From Dactylosporangium fulvum (GTDB lineage Bacteria; Actinomycetota; Actinomycetes; Mycobacteriales; Micromonosporaceae), in contig NZ_CP073720.1 in the NCBI RefSeq assembly GCF_025137375.1, positions 4,612,501-4,676,500 on the forward strand: DNA of 64,000 nt, read 5' to 3'. The notes beneath the pieces are model-generated. The model did no database searches. It saw nothing but the letters and a program-made list of their open reading frames with translations, and was not told where the DNA came from. This document shows positions 35,251-43,491 of this stretch, one piece after another. The first letter of the stretch is position 1. Each line of letters begins with the position of its first letter. Made by a program: the position numbers and the translations under genes.

Positions 35251-35331
35251 TATTTGGCCGGGGCATGCGGAGTCCGGCAGCGTCGGCGCCGACACTGCCG
35301 GGCCTGGGAGATCGCCGCCTTCGGCCCCACG

Positions 35332-35832
35332 TCAGCGCGGCAGCTTCCAGGGGCGGCCTGTCATGGCGGTGTGCGCTTGCAGCAGGCCTTGCAGCGCCGA
35401 AACGACGGTGCTCCGGACGGGCGCCGGGATGTCGGCTGCGAGTGCCTCGATGCGGGCCGTGATGGCGGCGTGGCAGTCGGCGGCGATGGCGGCGCCACTC
35501 GGCGTCAGTGCGAGGTTCCAGGCTCGGCGGTCATTGGCATCGGGCTGGCGCACGATAAGGCCGCGTTCCTGGACGCGATCCACGAGCCCGGTGAGCCCCG
35601 ACTTCTCCAGGTGCAGCAGGCGGCCGAGCTCGCGCATCGGCAGCGGGCCGCGGGTGAGCATGCAGAGGAGCTGAGTGCGTTGCGGTGTGAGTCCGTGCTC
35701 GCGGCTCACCTCGGCGAAGACGTGGTTGATCAGGTGGGTGCAACGCACCAGGGTGTCGGCGAAGGTCAGGGTCTCGTCGGCCCCGAGCACTTCGGCCAGA
35801 TCGGGTGACGCTGTCGCTCGTGTGACTCCCAC
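35332..35832 (-). CDS. MarR-family regulator of the ABC/LLM operon
   Basis: A 166-residue winged-helix protein from a GTG start. N-terminal dimer helix LTFADTLVRCTHLINHVFAEVSRE, recognition region PMRELGRLLHLEKSGLTGLVDRVQERG, wing QPDANDRRAWNLALTPSG. It is divergent from the SBP gene at 35950. TTCGYANTRCGAA-type palindromes in this gap and before the 33455 MFS gene make it the likely repressor of both units. Its inducer may be the compound handled by the operon. Confidence 0.9.
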   Translation of the reverse strand: MGVTRATASPDLAEVLGADETLTFADTLVRCTHLINHVFAEVSREHGLTPQRTQLLCMLTRGPLPMRELGRLLHLEKSGLTGLVDRVQERGLIVRQPDANDRRAWNLALTPSGAAIAADCHAAITARIEALAADIPAPVRSTVVSALQGLLQAHTAMTGRPWKLPR

Positions 35833-35851
35833 CCCACCAGGTTAGTTCACG

Positions 35852-35880
35852 TTGACAGTGGTTCGCATCGCATACTAACT
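35852..35880 (+). promoter_or_regulatory. Predicted promoter of the ABC/LLM operon
   Basis: TTGACA (35852-35857) and CTAACT (35875-35880) have a 17-base spacer that contains the half-site GTTCGCAT. The architecture repeats that of the MFS promoter at 33382, where the operator also fills the spacer. Confidence 0.55.
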
Positions 35881-35899
35881 TGGTTCGCATTGTGGGTTA

Positions 35900-35912
35900 T
35901 TCGCATTGCGAA
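35900..35912. promoter_or_regulatory. Fourth copy of the TTCGYANTRCGAA operator
   Basis: TTCGCATTGCGAA is a perfect 6+1+6 palindrome, 38 bases before the SBP start. Two further GGTTCGCAT half-sites begin at 35860 and 35882, giving three direct TTCGCAT repeats over about 50 bases. Confidence 0.7.
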
Positions 35913-35949
35913 CCACTGTTGTTGTGGACTCATTATTCGAGGGATACCG

Positions 35950-37542
35950 ATGTCTGCTTATCGGCGCCGATGGCCGACCTTGTTCGCCGGCCCCGCCCTT
36001 GCCCTGGCCGGGCTTCTGGCGTCGTGCTCCAGCGCCCCGTCCGACTCCGCGGACGCGGCGACTCCGCACGCCGGTGGCACCCTGCTGATCGCGGCCGGTG
36101 CCGACCCGGGCTGCCTGGACCCCCAACAGACCGGTCAGTTGCAGGCGTTGGACATCAGCCGGAGCCTGGTGGACTCGCTGACCGCTCAGGACCCCGGAAC
36201 GGGCCAGATCGTGCCCTGGCTGGCGGAGTCGTTCACGGTCAGCGCTGACGCCCGCAAGTTCAGCTTCGTGCTCCGCGCGGGGGTCACCTTCAGCGACGGG
36301 ACGCCCGTAAACTCACAGGCGGTCAAGGCGACCTTCGACGCACTGTCGAAGCTGCCGCCCAATGGCGCAGCCGCATACATCCAGGGCTACACGGGGACCG
36401 CCGTCGTCGACGACACGCATTTCGACGTCGGCTTCGCGCAGCCCAACGCGCAGTTCCTGCAGGCCACCTCCACGGCCGGATTCGGCATCCTGTCGATCGC
36501 CACCGCGGCCAAGCCCCTCGCGGACCGCTGCCGCGGCCAGGTTGTCGGTTCGGGGCCGTACGTGCTGCGAAGCTACACCCCGAACCAGGGCGTTGTGCTC
36601 GCGCAGCGTTCGGAGTACGCCTGGCCGTCGTCGTTGGCAACGAACAAGGGCGCCGCCTACCTGGATGAGGTCAGGTTCAACTTCGTCTCCGAAGCCGGCG
36701 CCCGCACCGGTGCGCTGAGCTCGGACCAGGCGCAGGTCGCCGAGAACGTGCAACCGACCGACCAGGGTCAGTTCGCCGGACGCGGCTTCCATCTGCTGGT
36801 CAAGATGGCTCCCGGGCTGGTGCCGCCGCTGTCGCTGAACCATCGCGGCGTGCTCGCCGATCAGAACATCCGCATGGCCCTGCTGCGGGGCGTCGACCGC
36901 GGCGCGCTGGTCAGCACCGTATTCAACGAGCACGTCCGGCCGGCGACCAGCGTGCTGGCCTCGACCACCCCGTACTACGTCGACCAGAGCGCCAAACTGG
37001 TCTACGACCCTGACGGCGCGCGGCAGTTGCTCACCGCGTCGGGCTGGACGCCGGGCCCCGACGGGATCCGGGTGAAGGACGGCCAGCAGCTCACGTTGCG
37101 GTGGCTGATCCCCGCACCGCTGCCACCGGCGAACGAGTACGTGCAGCAACAACTGCGCACGATCGGCGTGAACGTGGTGCTGGACGTGGTGCCGCCGGCG
37201 CAGTATGTGTCCCGGCAGTCGGCGGGGGACTTCGACCTCACGGCCGTCGCCGTCACCCGGGCCGACCCGGACGCGCTGCGCAACATCTTCTCCACCAAAG
37301 GCGCCAACCTCTGGCACCTGCCGCCCAGCCAGCTCGACACGTACCTCGAGGAGCAGGCCACCGCGACGACCGCCGAGGACCGGCAGACCGCGGTGACGAA
37401 TGCGGTCGCCTGGATCCTCGACCACGCCGACACCGTCCCGCTCTACGAGACCGCGATCGTCCACGGCGTCTCCGACCGTGTGCGGGACCTGCGGGCGACC
37501 GCCTCGACCCAACTGGACCTGCACGACGCCTGGCTGCGCTGA
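35950..37542 (+). CDS. Peptide/nickel-type ABC substrate-binding lipoprotein
   Basis: A 530-residue SBP_bac_5 protein. ATG 35950 follows CGAGGGAT; the signal peptide ends in lipobox LLASC. Family features: GGTLLIAAGADPGCLDPQQT, LVPWLAESFTVS-type start, VTFSDGTPVNSQAVKATFDAL, GSGPYVLRSYTPNQG. Family members bind peptides, nickel, opines, glutathione or thioethers. First gene of an eight-gene operon ending at 44408; the downstream LLM, PPOX and rhodanese genes suggest a small organic, perhaps sulfur-bearing, ligand rather than peptides. Confidence 0.9.
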   Translation: MSAYRRRWPTLFAGPALALAGLLASCSSAPSDSADAATPHAGGTLLIAAGADPGCLDPQQTGQLQALDISRSLVDSLTAQDPGTGQIVPWLAESFTVSADARKFSFVLRAGVTFSDGTPVNSQAVKATFDALSKLPPNGAAAYIQGYTGTAVVDDTHFDVGFAQPNAQFLQATSTAGFGILSIATAAKPLADRCRGQVVGSGPYVLRSYTPNQGVVLAQRSEYAWPSSLATNKGAAYLDEVRFNFVSEAGARTGALSSDQAQVAENVQPTDQGQFAGRGFHLLVKMAPGLVPPLSLNHRGVLADQNIRMALLRGVDRGALVSTVFNEHVRPATSVLASTTPYYVDQSAKLVYDPDGARQLLTASGWTPGPDGIRVKDGQQLTLRWLIPAPLPPANEYVQQQLRTIGVNVVLDVVPPAQYVSRQSAGDFDLTAVAVTRADPDALRNIFSTKGANLWHLPPSQLDTYLEEQATATTAEDRQTAVTNAVAWILDHADTVPLYETAIVHGVSDRVRDLRATASTQLDLHDAWLR

Positions 37543-37584
37543 CGGCCTGAGCCCTGGCGGACATCACGAGGAACTCGATCGACG

Positions 37585-38565
37585 ATGCGATTAGTGGTGA
37601 ATGGGACCGGCAAGTATGTGGTGCGGCGGCTGGCGCAGGCGGCGGTGGTGGTCTGGGCGGCGTTCACGGTGACCTTCGTTGCGATCCGATTGCTGCCCGG
37701 CGACCCGGTGGCACTGATGTTGTCCGGTCGCAACGGGTTCTCCGCACCGACCCCGGAGCAGGTCGCCGAGACACGGGCCCGACTGGGTCTCGACCGCCCG
37801 CTGCTCGTCCAGTACTGGGACGCGCTGGCTGACGCGCTGCACGGCGACTTCGGGTCCTCGATCCAGACCGGCCGGCCTGTATCAGCAATGATCAGCGAAA
37901 CATTGCCGGCCACCCTCCAGCTCGGCGCGGCGGCCCTCGTGCTCTCCCTCGTCGCCGGCACCGCCGTGGGGATCGCGGCCAACCTCGTCGGCTCACCGTC
38001 GGCTCGCCAGTGGCTGCGATCGCTGCCCGCGGTGGGGATATCCCTGCCGTCGTTCTGGGTCGGCCTGGTACTGCTGGAGCTGCTGTCCTTCCGCTGGCGG
38101 CTCTTCCCGTCGTTCGGCTCGACCGGGTTGACCGGACTCGTGCTCCCGGCGTGCACGCTCGCGCTGCCCGGAGCGGCACTGGTGGCGCAGGTGCTGGGCA
38201 AGAGCCTGCACGACACGCTGCTGCAACCGTACGCGGACACGCTGCGCGCAAGCGGGGCCGGCGCGTGGCGCCTGGTGGTCGGGCACGGACTGCGCAACGC
38301 CGCCATCCCCACGGTGACCGCGGCCGGGCTGCTGGTCGGACACCTCATCGGCGGTGCCGTCGTGGTCGAGACGGTGTTCTCCCGACCCGGCCTGGGCCGC
38401 ATCACCCAGGCCGCCGTCGGCGAGCAGGATCTCCCGGTCGTGCAGGGCGCCGTCGTGGTCGCCGCCCTCGCCTTCGCGCTGATCAACCTGGCGATCGATC
38501 TGCTGTACCCGATCCTGGACCCGCGGATCCACGCCACCACCCGGACAGCGGGGACACCGGCATGA
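37585..38565 (+). CDS. ABC permease, DppB/GsiC type
   Basis: A 326-residue inner-membrane subunit with the family's N-terminal amphipathic start and first helix (VVRRLAQAAVVVWAAFTVTFVAIRLLPGDPV), periplasmic loop with LGLDRPLLVQYWDAL, and the EAA loop around LRASGAGAWRLVVGHGLRNAAIPTV. The C-terminal FSRPGLGRI and AFALINLAIDLLYPILDPR are also typical. Forms the channel with the next gene's product. Confidence 0.92.
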   Translation: MRLVVNGTGKYVVRRLAQAAVVVWAAFTVTFVAIRLLPGDPVALMLSGRNGFSAPTPEQVAETRARLGLDRPLLVQYWDALADALHGDFGSSIQTGRPVSAMISETLPATLQLGAAALVLSLVAGTAVGIAANLVGSPSARQWLRSLPAVGISLPSFWVGLVLLELLSFRWRLFPSFGSTGLTGLVLPACTLALPGAALVAQVLGKSLHDTLLQPYADTLRASGAGAWRLVVGHGLRNAAIPTVTAAGLLVGHLIGGAVVVETVFSRPGLGRITQAAVGEQDLPVVQGAVVVAALAFALINLAIDLLYPILDPRIHATTRTAGTPA

Positions 38566-39413
38566 TCGACAAATCGCCGATCGCCGCGCGGGCGCGCCGG
38601 GTGGCCGGTGCGGCGGCGCGCCGTCCAGGTCTCGTACTCTCCGCCCTGGTCCTGCTGCTGATCATGGGCTGGGTCCTGGTGCCGGATTGGTTCGGCGGCC
38701 AGTCGCCGACCGTCGGCGTTGCGCAACAGCGGCTCGAGCCCCCGAGCAGCCGGCACCTGTTCGGCACCGACCAACTCGGCCGGGACGTCTACGCCCGGGT
38801 CGTGCACGCCGCCGGGCTGTCGCTGGGGACCGCGCTCGCTGCGACCGCCATCGCGTCGGCCGCCGGTGTCCTGCTCGGGCTGGCCGCCGGCTACTTCGGG
38901 CGCACGGCCGACGTGGTGATCTCGCGGATCGTCGACATCACCCTGTCCATTCCGTCCGTGCTGCTGTCGCTGCTGATCATCAGCGCGCTGGGAGGCGGGA
39001 CCCTCCACATCGCGGTCGCGGTCGCGGTGACCAGCATCGCCGGATTCTCCCGGCTCACCAGGGCTGAGGTACTACGGATCCGTACGGCGGTCCACGTCGA
39101 GGCCGCCGCCCTCGGCGGGGCCCGCTGGTGGCGGATCCTCGCCCGGTACGTCGCCCCCGCGGTCGTCGGCCCGGTGCTCGGGCTGGCCGCGCTGGACTTC
39201 GGCCTGGTCGTCCTGGCCGTGTCAGCCCTGAGTTTCCTCGGCTACGGACCCCCACCGCCCGCGCAGGAATGGGGTGCCCTCGTCGCGTCGGGCCGTAACT
39301 ACCTGGCGACGGCCTGGTGGTTGAGCACGCTGCCGGGTCTGACCGTCGCGGTCGTGGTGCTCGCCGCGAACCGGCTGTCGCGGGCACTGGAAACCGAACG
39401 GAGCCGCGCATGA
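38562..39413 (+). CDS. ABC permease, DppC/GsiD type
   Basis: A 283-residue permease overlapping its upstream neighbour by ATGA. It has the N-terminal helix, HLFGTDQLGRDVYARVVHAAGLSLG, DITLSIPSVLLSLLI, the EAA loop RIRTAVHVEAAALGGARWWRILARYVAP, and the C-terminal SFLGYGPPPPAQEWGALVASGR. Complete and in the expected order after DppB. Confidence 0.92.
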   Translation: MIDKSPIAARARRVAGAAARRPGLVLSALVLLLIMGWVLVPDWFGGQSPTVGVAQQRLEPPSSRHLFGTDQLGRDVYARVVHAAGLSLGTALAATAIASAAGVLLGLAAGYFGRTADVVISRIVDITLSIPSVLLSLLIISALGGGTLHIAVAVAVTSIAGFSRLTRAEVLRIRTAVHVEAAALGGARWWRILARYVAPAVVGPVLGLAALDFGLVVLAVSALSFLGYGPPPPAQEWGALVASGRNYLATAWWLSTLPGLTVAVVVLAANRLSRALETERSRA

Positions 39414-39499
39414 CCGGTCCGGAGCGAAGCGAAGGGGCCGGTCATCGTGGGCTCAGTTCGGAGGTCGTGCGGCCGGAGCGAAGCGGAGGACGCATGACC
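39409..39499 (+). repeat. Short duplicated hairpin motif at the ATPase start
   Basis: CCGGAGCGAAGCG occurs at 39419-39431 and again at 39473-39485, and each copy is tied to a GCATGACC (39409 and 39492). ATGACCGG and CCGGTCAT (39410-39417, 39438-39445) can pair as an 8-bp stem. The layout suggests a small repeat inserted at, and duplicating, the start-codon region. Confidence 0.5.
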
Positions 39500-41152
39500 G
39501 AGCCACGCCAGGTGCTGGAGGTCCGCGGCCTGCGGGTGACCTACCGGAGCCGGTCGGGTCGCGTGACCGCCGTCGACGGGGCCGCCTTGACGGTGACCGC
39601 CGGGCAGATCACCGCCGTCGTCGGGGAGTCCGGGTCGGGCAAGACCAGCACCGCACACGCCGTCCTCGGCCTGCTGCCCTCCACCGGGCGCGTTGAAGCG
39701 GGAAGCATCCGCCTGCGCGGGCAAGAACTCGTCGGCCTGAGCCGGCGAGCATGGCAGCATATCCGAGGAGCCCAGATCGGGCTGGTACCGCAGGACCCCG
39801 CCGTGTCGCTGGACCCGCTCACGCCGATCGGCCGGCACGTCGCCGAGGTGCTGCGCATCCACGGCCTCGCCACGAGAGCCACCGCGCCGGACAGGGCCGT
39901 CGAGCTGCTCGCCGAGGCCGGCATCCCCGACGCCGCCGCCCGGGCCCGGCAGTACCCGCACGAGCTCTCCGGCGGCCTGCGCCAACGGGTCCTGATCGCC
40001 ATGGCCACCGCCGCCCGGCCCGCACTGCTCATCGCCGACGAGCCCACGTCCGCCCTCGACGTCACCGTGCAACGACAGATCCTCGACCACCTGGACGCCC
40101 TCGTGTCCACCGGTGACCTCGCGATCCTGCTCGTCACCCACGACCTGGCCGTGGTCGCGCAGCGCGCCCAGCACGTCGTCGTCATGTCCCACGGGCAGGT
40201 CGTCGAAGCCGGTCCGACCAGCGACGTGCTCACCGATCCCCGGACCGACTACACCCGCCGCCTGATCGCGGACGCCCCCGGGTTGCGCAGCCGGAGACTG
40301 CGGCCGTTGGCCCCAGCCGTGCCGCCGGCGGCGGAAGTTCCGGCGCCCGGACCGCTCCTGGCGGTCGACCACCTCAGCCTCAGCTACCCCGCCCACAGGA
40401 TTCGCGGGCGAGATCAGCCGGCCCGGTTCGCGGTCGACGATGTCAGCTTCACCATCCCGGCACGCACCACGCTGGGCCTGGTCGGTGAGTCAGGATCCGG
40501 CAAGACCAGCCTCGCCCGGCTGATCCTGGGCCTGACCCGCCCCGACGCCGGCAGGATCCGCCTGGACGGGCGCGACATCACCGCGCTGCGACGGCGCGAT
40601 CTGCGCACCGTGCACCGCCGCGTGCAGCTGATCTACCAGAATCCCTACGCGTCGCTGAACCCCTACTTCACCGTCGACGAACTCGTCGGTGAACCGCTGC
40701 GCAACTACGGCATCGGCGATCGGGCCGGCCGTTCACAGCGCATCGGGGAGCTACTGGACAGCGTCGCGCTGCCGGCCGGCATCCGCCGGCGCAGGGCGGC
40801 GGAGCTCTCCGGCGGACAGCGACAGCGGGTGGCGATCGCCCGCGCGCTGGCACTCAACCCGGACCTGCTGGTCTGCGACGAACCCGTGTCCGCCCTCGAC
40901 GTCACGGTCCAGGCGCAGATCCTGCAGCTGCTGGTCGACCTGCAACACCGCTACGGCCTCACGTACCTCTTCATCTCCCATGACCTCGCCGTCGTCCGCC
41001 AGATCGCCGACCGTGTCGCCGTGATGCGCGGTGGGCGGCTGGTCGAGGTGGCCACCACCGACGACATCTTCGCCGCGCCCTGCCACCCCTACACGCGGGC
41101 GCTGCTCGACGCGATCCCCAACCAGAAGGACCCATCGTGGAACTTGGACTGA
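39410..41152 (+). CDS. Fused DppD-DppF ABC ATPase
   Basis: A protein of 580 residues with two complete ATPase domains: domain 1 (about 35-270) with GESGSGKTS, LSGGLRQRVLIAMA, LIADEPTSALDV and LVTHDLAVV; domain 2 (about 320-560) with GESGSGKTS, LSGGQRQRVAIARAL, VCDEPVSALDV and FISHDLAVV. ATG 39410 overlaps the permease stop, but ATG 39494 behind AGCGGAGGA is equally good and would start close to the first domain; the 28 residues between come from a repeat-containing insert. The product energises the DppBC-like channel. Confidence 0.9.
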   Translation: MTGPERSEGAGHRGLSSEVVRPERSGGRMTEPRQVLEVRGLRVTYRSRSGRVTAVDGAALTVTAGQITAVVGESGSGKTSTAHAVLGLLPSTGRVEAGSIRLRGQELVGLSRRAWQHIRGAQIGLVPQDPAVSLDPLTPIGRHVAEVLRIHGLATRATAPDRAVELLAEAGIPDAAARARQYPHELSGGLRQRVLIAMATAARPALLIADEPTSALDVTVQRQILDHLDALVSTGDLAILLVTHDLAVVAQRAQHVVVMSHGQVVEAGPTSDVLTDPRTDYTRRLIADAPGLRSRRLRPLAPAVPPAAEVPAPGPLLAVDHLSLSYPAHRIRGRDQPARFAVDDVSFTIPARTTLGLVGESGSGKTSLARLILGLTRPDAGRIRLDGRDITALRRRDLRTVHRRVQLIYQNPYASLNPYFTVDELVGEPLRNYGIGDRAGRSQRIGELLDSVALPAGIRRRRAAELSGGQRQRVAIARALALNPDLLVCDEPVSALDVTVQAQILQLLVDLQHRYGLTYLFISHDLAVVRQIADRVAVMRGGRLVEVATTDDIFAAPCHPYTRALLDAIPNQKDPSWNLD

Positions 41153-42210
41153 TCACCTTCGGCAGCCTGCTGCCCGACCCCGCCACCGGTACCGTGCTCA
41201 CCCAGCGGGAGCGCCTACGCGACGTCGTGCGGGCCGCGCCGATCGCCGAGGAGCTCGGCTTCTCCTGGTACACCGTCGGCGAACACCACTTCGGCGACCG
41301 GGACGTCATCCCGTCGCCCGCGGTCGTCCTGGCCGCCATCGCCGAACACACCTCGCGGATTCGGCTCGCGACCGGGACCACGCTGCTCGCCAACCGCGAC
41401 CCCGTGCTGGTGGCCGAGGACTACGCGCTGGTGGACCTGCTGAGCGAGGGCAGGCTGGAACTCATCGCCGGCGGCTCGTTCTTCCCCGAGCCGTGGGCGG
41501 TCTTCGGACAGGACCCGCAGAGCAAAGCTGTCCGCAAACGCGAGGGCGTCGAGCTGCTGACGCGGCTCTGGCGGGAGGAGCGCGTGACCTGGACCGGGCA
41601 GTTCCGGCCACCGCTGAACGAGGTCCGTCTCCAGCCCCGCCTCACGCAGGACCGCTTGCCGTTGTGGATCAGCGCCGGCGTCGGTACCGATTCCATCGAC
41701 CTCGCGATCGCGCACGGCCTGCCGATGGTGGTCGGCACCACCGCACGCCCGCCGCTGGACTTCGTCGACGTCTTCGCCGGGTACCGCCGGAGGTGGACCG
41801 GCAGCGGCCGGCCGGACGCGCCGGGCCGGCTCGGCGCGGCCAGCCACGCCTTCGTCGCCCGCACGTCCCAGGCCGCCCGGTCGCTGTGGCGTGACCACAT
41901 CAACAGCTACCTGTCGGTCAACACGCCGTCGCACGGCCCGGCCCGCGGCCCCTTCGACTTCGACGCCTACATCGGCGCCGACGGGCCGGCCCTGTGCGGC
42001 AGCCCCGCCGAGGTCCTCGACAAACTCGGTCGGCTGCACGAGCTGTGGGGACACGACCTGCACCTGCTCGCCATCGACATCGGCGGCGTCCCGTACGCGG
42101 ACGTGCACACCGCGATGGAACTGGTAGCCTCCGATGTCCTTCCGCACCTTACGGGCCCGGCGGGCGCCGCCGGCAGGGCCTCGACCCCGGCGGTGAGCGC
42201 GGGTGCTTGA
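41137..42210 (+). CDS. Luciferase-like (LLM) flavin/F420 oxidoreductase
   Basis: A 357-residue TIM-barrel protein of the bacterial luciferase family starting at GTG 41137 inside the ATPase gene (16-base overlap). Family features: LGFSWYTVGEHHFGDR, RIRLATGTTLLANRDPVLVAEDYALVDLLSEGRLELIAGGSF and RLPLWISAGVG. The EHHFG box is that of FMN-dependent alkanal/alkane monooxygenase relatives. Likely oxidises the imported substrate with reduced flavin. Confidence 0.87.
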   Translation: MELGLITFGSLLPDPATGTVLTQRERLRDVVRAAPIAEELGFSWYTVGEHHFGDRDVIPSPAVVLAAIAEHTSRIRLATGTTLLANRDPVLVAEDYALVDLLSEGRLELIAGGSFFPEPWAVFGQDPQSKAVRKREGVELLTRLWREERVTWTGQFRPPLNEVRLQPRLTQDRLPLWISAGVGTDSIDLAIAHGLPMVVGTTARPPLDFVDVFAGYRRRWTGSGRPDAPGRLGAASHAFVARTSQAARSLWRDHINSYLSVNTPSHGPARGPFDFDAYIGADGPALCGSPAEVLDKLGRLHELWGHDLHLLAIDIGGVPYADVHTAMELVASDVLPHLTGPAGAAGRASTPAVSAGA

Positions 42211-42589
42211 CCAGGACGTCCGCGAGCTCGCGACCGGCACCAACCTCGGCTTCTTCAGCACGCTCATGCCCACCGGCCAACCCCAGCTCAGCATCGTCTG
42301 GCCGCACGCCGACGACGACCACATTCTGATCGGTACCCAGACGAGCCGGCAGAAGTACCGCAACGTCCTCGCCGACCCTCGGGCCACGATCCTGCTCCTG
42401 GACGCCGCGAACCCTCGCCGGTACATCGAGATCCGCGGCCGCGTCGTCGGCACCGAGACCGGAGCCGCCGCCGTGCGGCTCGCCCACACCACCTTCACCA
42501 AGTGGACCGGCAGCCCCACGCTGCGCCCCGCTGACGGGGAGCGGGTGCTCCTTCGCCTGCGTCCGGAACACATTCATCGCAAGGAATGA
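42203..42589 (+). CDS. PPOX-class (probably F420-dependent) oxidoreductase
   Basis: A 128-residue split-barrel protein from GTG 42203, overlapping the LLM gene by eight bases. Motifs: LGFFSTLMPTGQPQLSIVW, ILIGTQTSRQKYRNVLADPRATILLLD and YIEIRGRVVGTETG, the usual order in TIGR03618-type F420 enzymes. It could bind F420 or flavin and either reduce the substrate or supply reduced cofactor to the two LLM enzymes. Confidence 0.85.
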   Translation: MLDQDVRELATGTNLGFFSTLMPTGQPQLSIVWPHADDDHILIGTQTSRQKYRNVLADPRATILLLDAANPRRYIEIRGRVVGTETGAAAVRLAHTTFTKWTGSPTLRPADGERVLLRLRPEHIHRKE

Positions 42590-42615
42590 ATCAATCTTTT
42601 GAGAAGGAGTCGCCG

Positions 42616-43491
42616 ATGAGCACCGACCACCCACTGACCCTCGCGGATCTCCGCCCGGTCGTCGACGCGGGCTGGCTACGCCGGTCCCTCGACCGCGTCG
42701 TCGTCGCCGACGTCCGCTGGTACCTCGACGGACGCAGCGGCCGGGAGGCGTACCTCGCCGGCCACATCCCGGGTGCGATCTGGGTCGACGTGGACACCGT
42801 CCTGTCCGCGCCGACGGACCCACGGGCCGGACGTCATCCCCTTCCCGACCCGGCCGAGTTCGCCCGATCCCTCGGCGCACTCGGCATCCCCGACACGATC
42901 ACGGTCGTCGCCTACGACGACTTCGGCGGGGCCTACGCCGCCCGCCTGGTATGGCTGCTGCGCCGGCTCGGCCGGCCCGCGGCACTCCTCGACGGGGGCC
43001 TGGCCGCCTGGCAGGGCGATCTCGACACCGGACAGGTCACCCTCCCGCCGGTCCGACGCACCACCGTCGAGTGGCCGGCCGACCGGCTACGGACCGCGGA
43101 CGACGTCGAGCGGGCCATCGCCGACGGTACCGCCGTCGTGCTCGACGCCCGTGCCCCCGAGCGCTACTCGGGCGACAGCGTGCTCCCCACCGACGTGCGC
43201 TCTGGCCACATCCCCGGCGCGAAGAACGCCCCGTGGCCGGCAAACCTCACACCGGACGGCACCTTCGCCGACCCCGACCGGCTGCGAGAGCACTATGGCA
43301 CGCTCGGGATCGATCCCGGTGCCGAGGTCGTTGTCTACTGCGGCAGTGGCGTGACCGCATGCCACGACCTGCTCGCGCTCGAACTGGCCGGCATCGACAA
43401 CACCGCGCTCTACCCGGGCTCGTGGTCGGCCTGGTCCGCTGATCCCGCCCGGTCGATCGCCACCGGCCCGCTACCGGCAGGTGTGGTGTGA
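42616..43491 (+). CDS. Two-domain rhodanese (sulfurtransferase)
   Basis: A 291-residue tandem rhodanese from ATG 42616 (GAAGGAG upstream). The N-terminal inactive domain has VVADVRWYLDGRSGREAYLAGHIPGAIWVD and Asp in place of the catalytic Cys (AYDDFGGAYAARL). The C-terminal domain holds the persulfide-forming Cys in VVYCGSGVTACHDLLAL. It transfers sulfane sulfur, for example from thiosulfate or 3-mercaptopyruvate. In this operon it suggests that the imported compound yields reduced sulfur. Confidence 0.9.
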   Translation: MSTDHPLTLADLRPVVDAGWLRRSLDRVVVADVRWYLDGRSGREAYLAGHIPGAIWVDVDTVLSAPTDPRAGRHPLPDPAEFARSLGALGIPDTITVVAYDDFGGAYAARLVWLLRRLGRPAALLDGGLAAWQGDLDTGQVTLPPVRRTTVEWPADRLRTADDVERAIADGTAVVLDARAPERYSGDSVLPTDVRSGHIPGAKNAPWPANLTPDGTFADPDRLREHYGTLGIDPGAEVVVYCGSGVTACHDLLALELAGIDNTALYPGSWSAWSADPARSIATGPLPAGVV

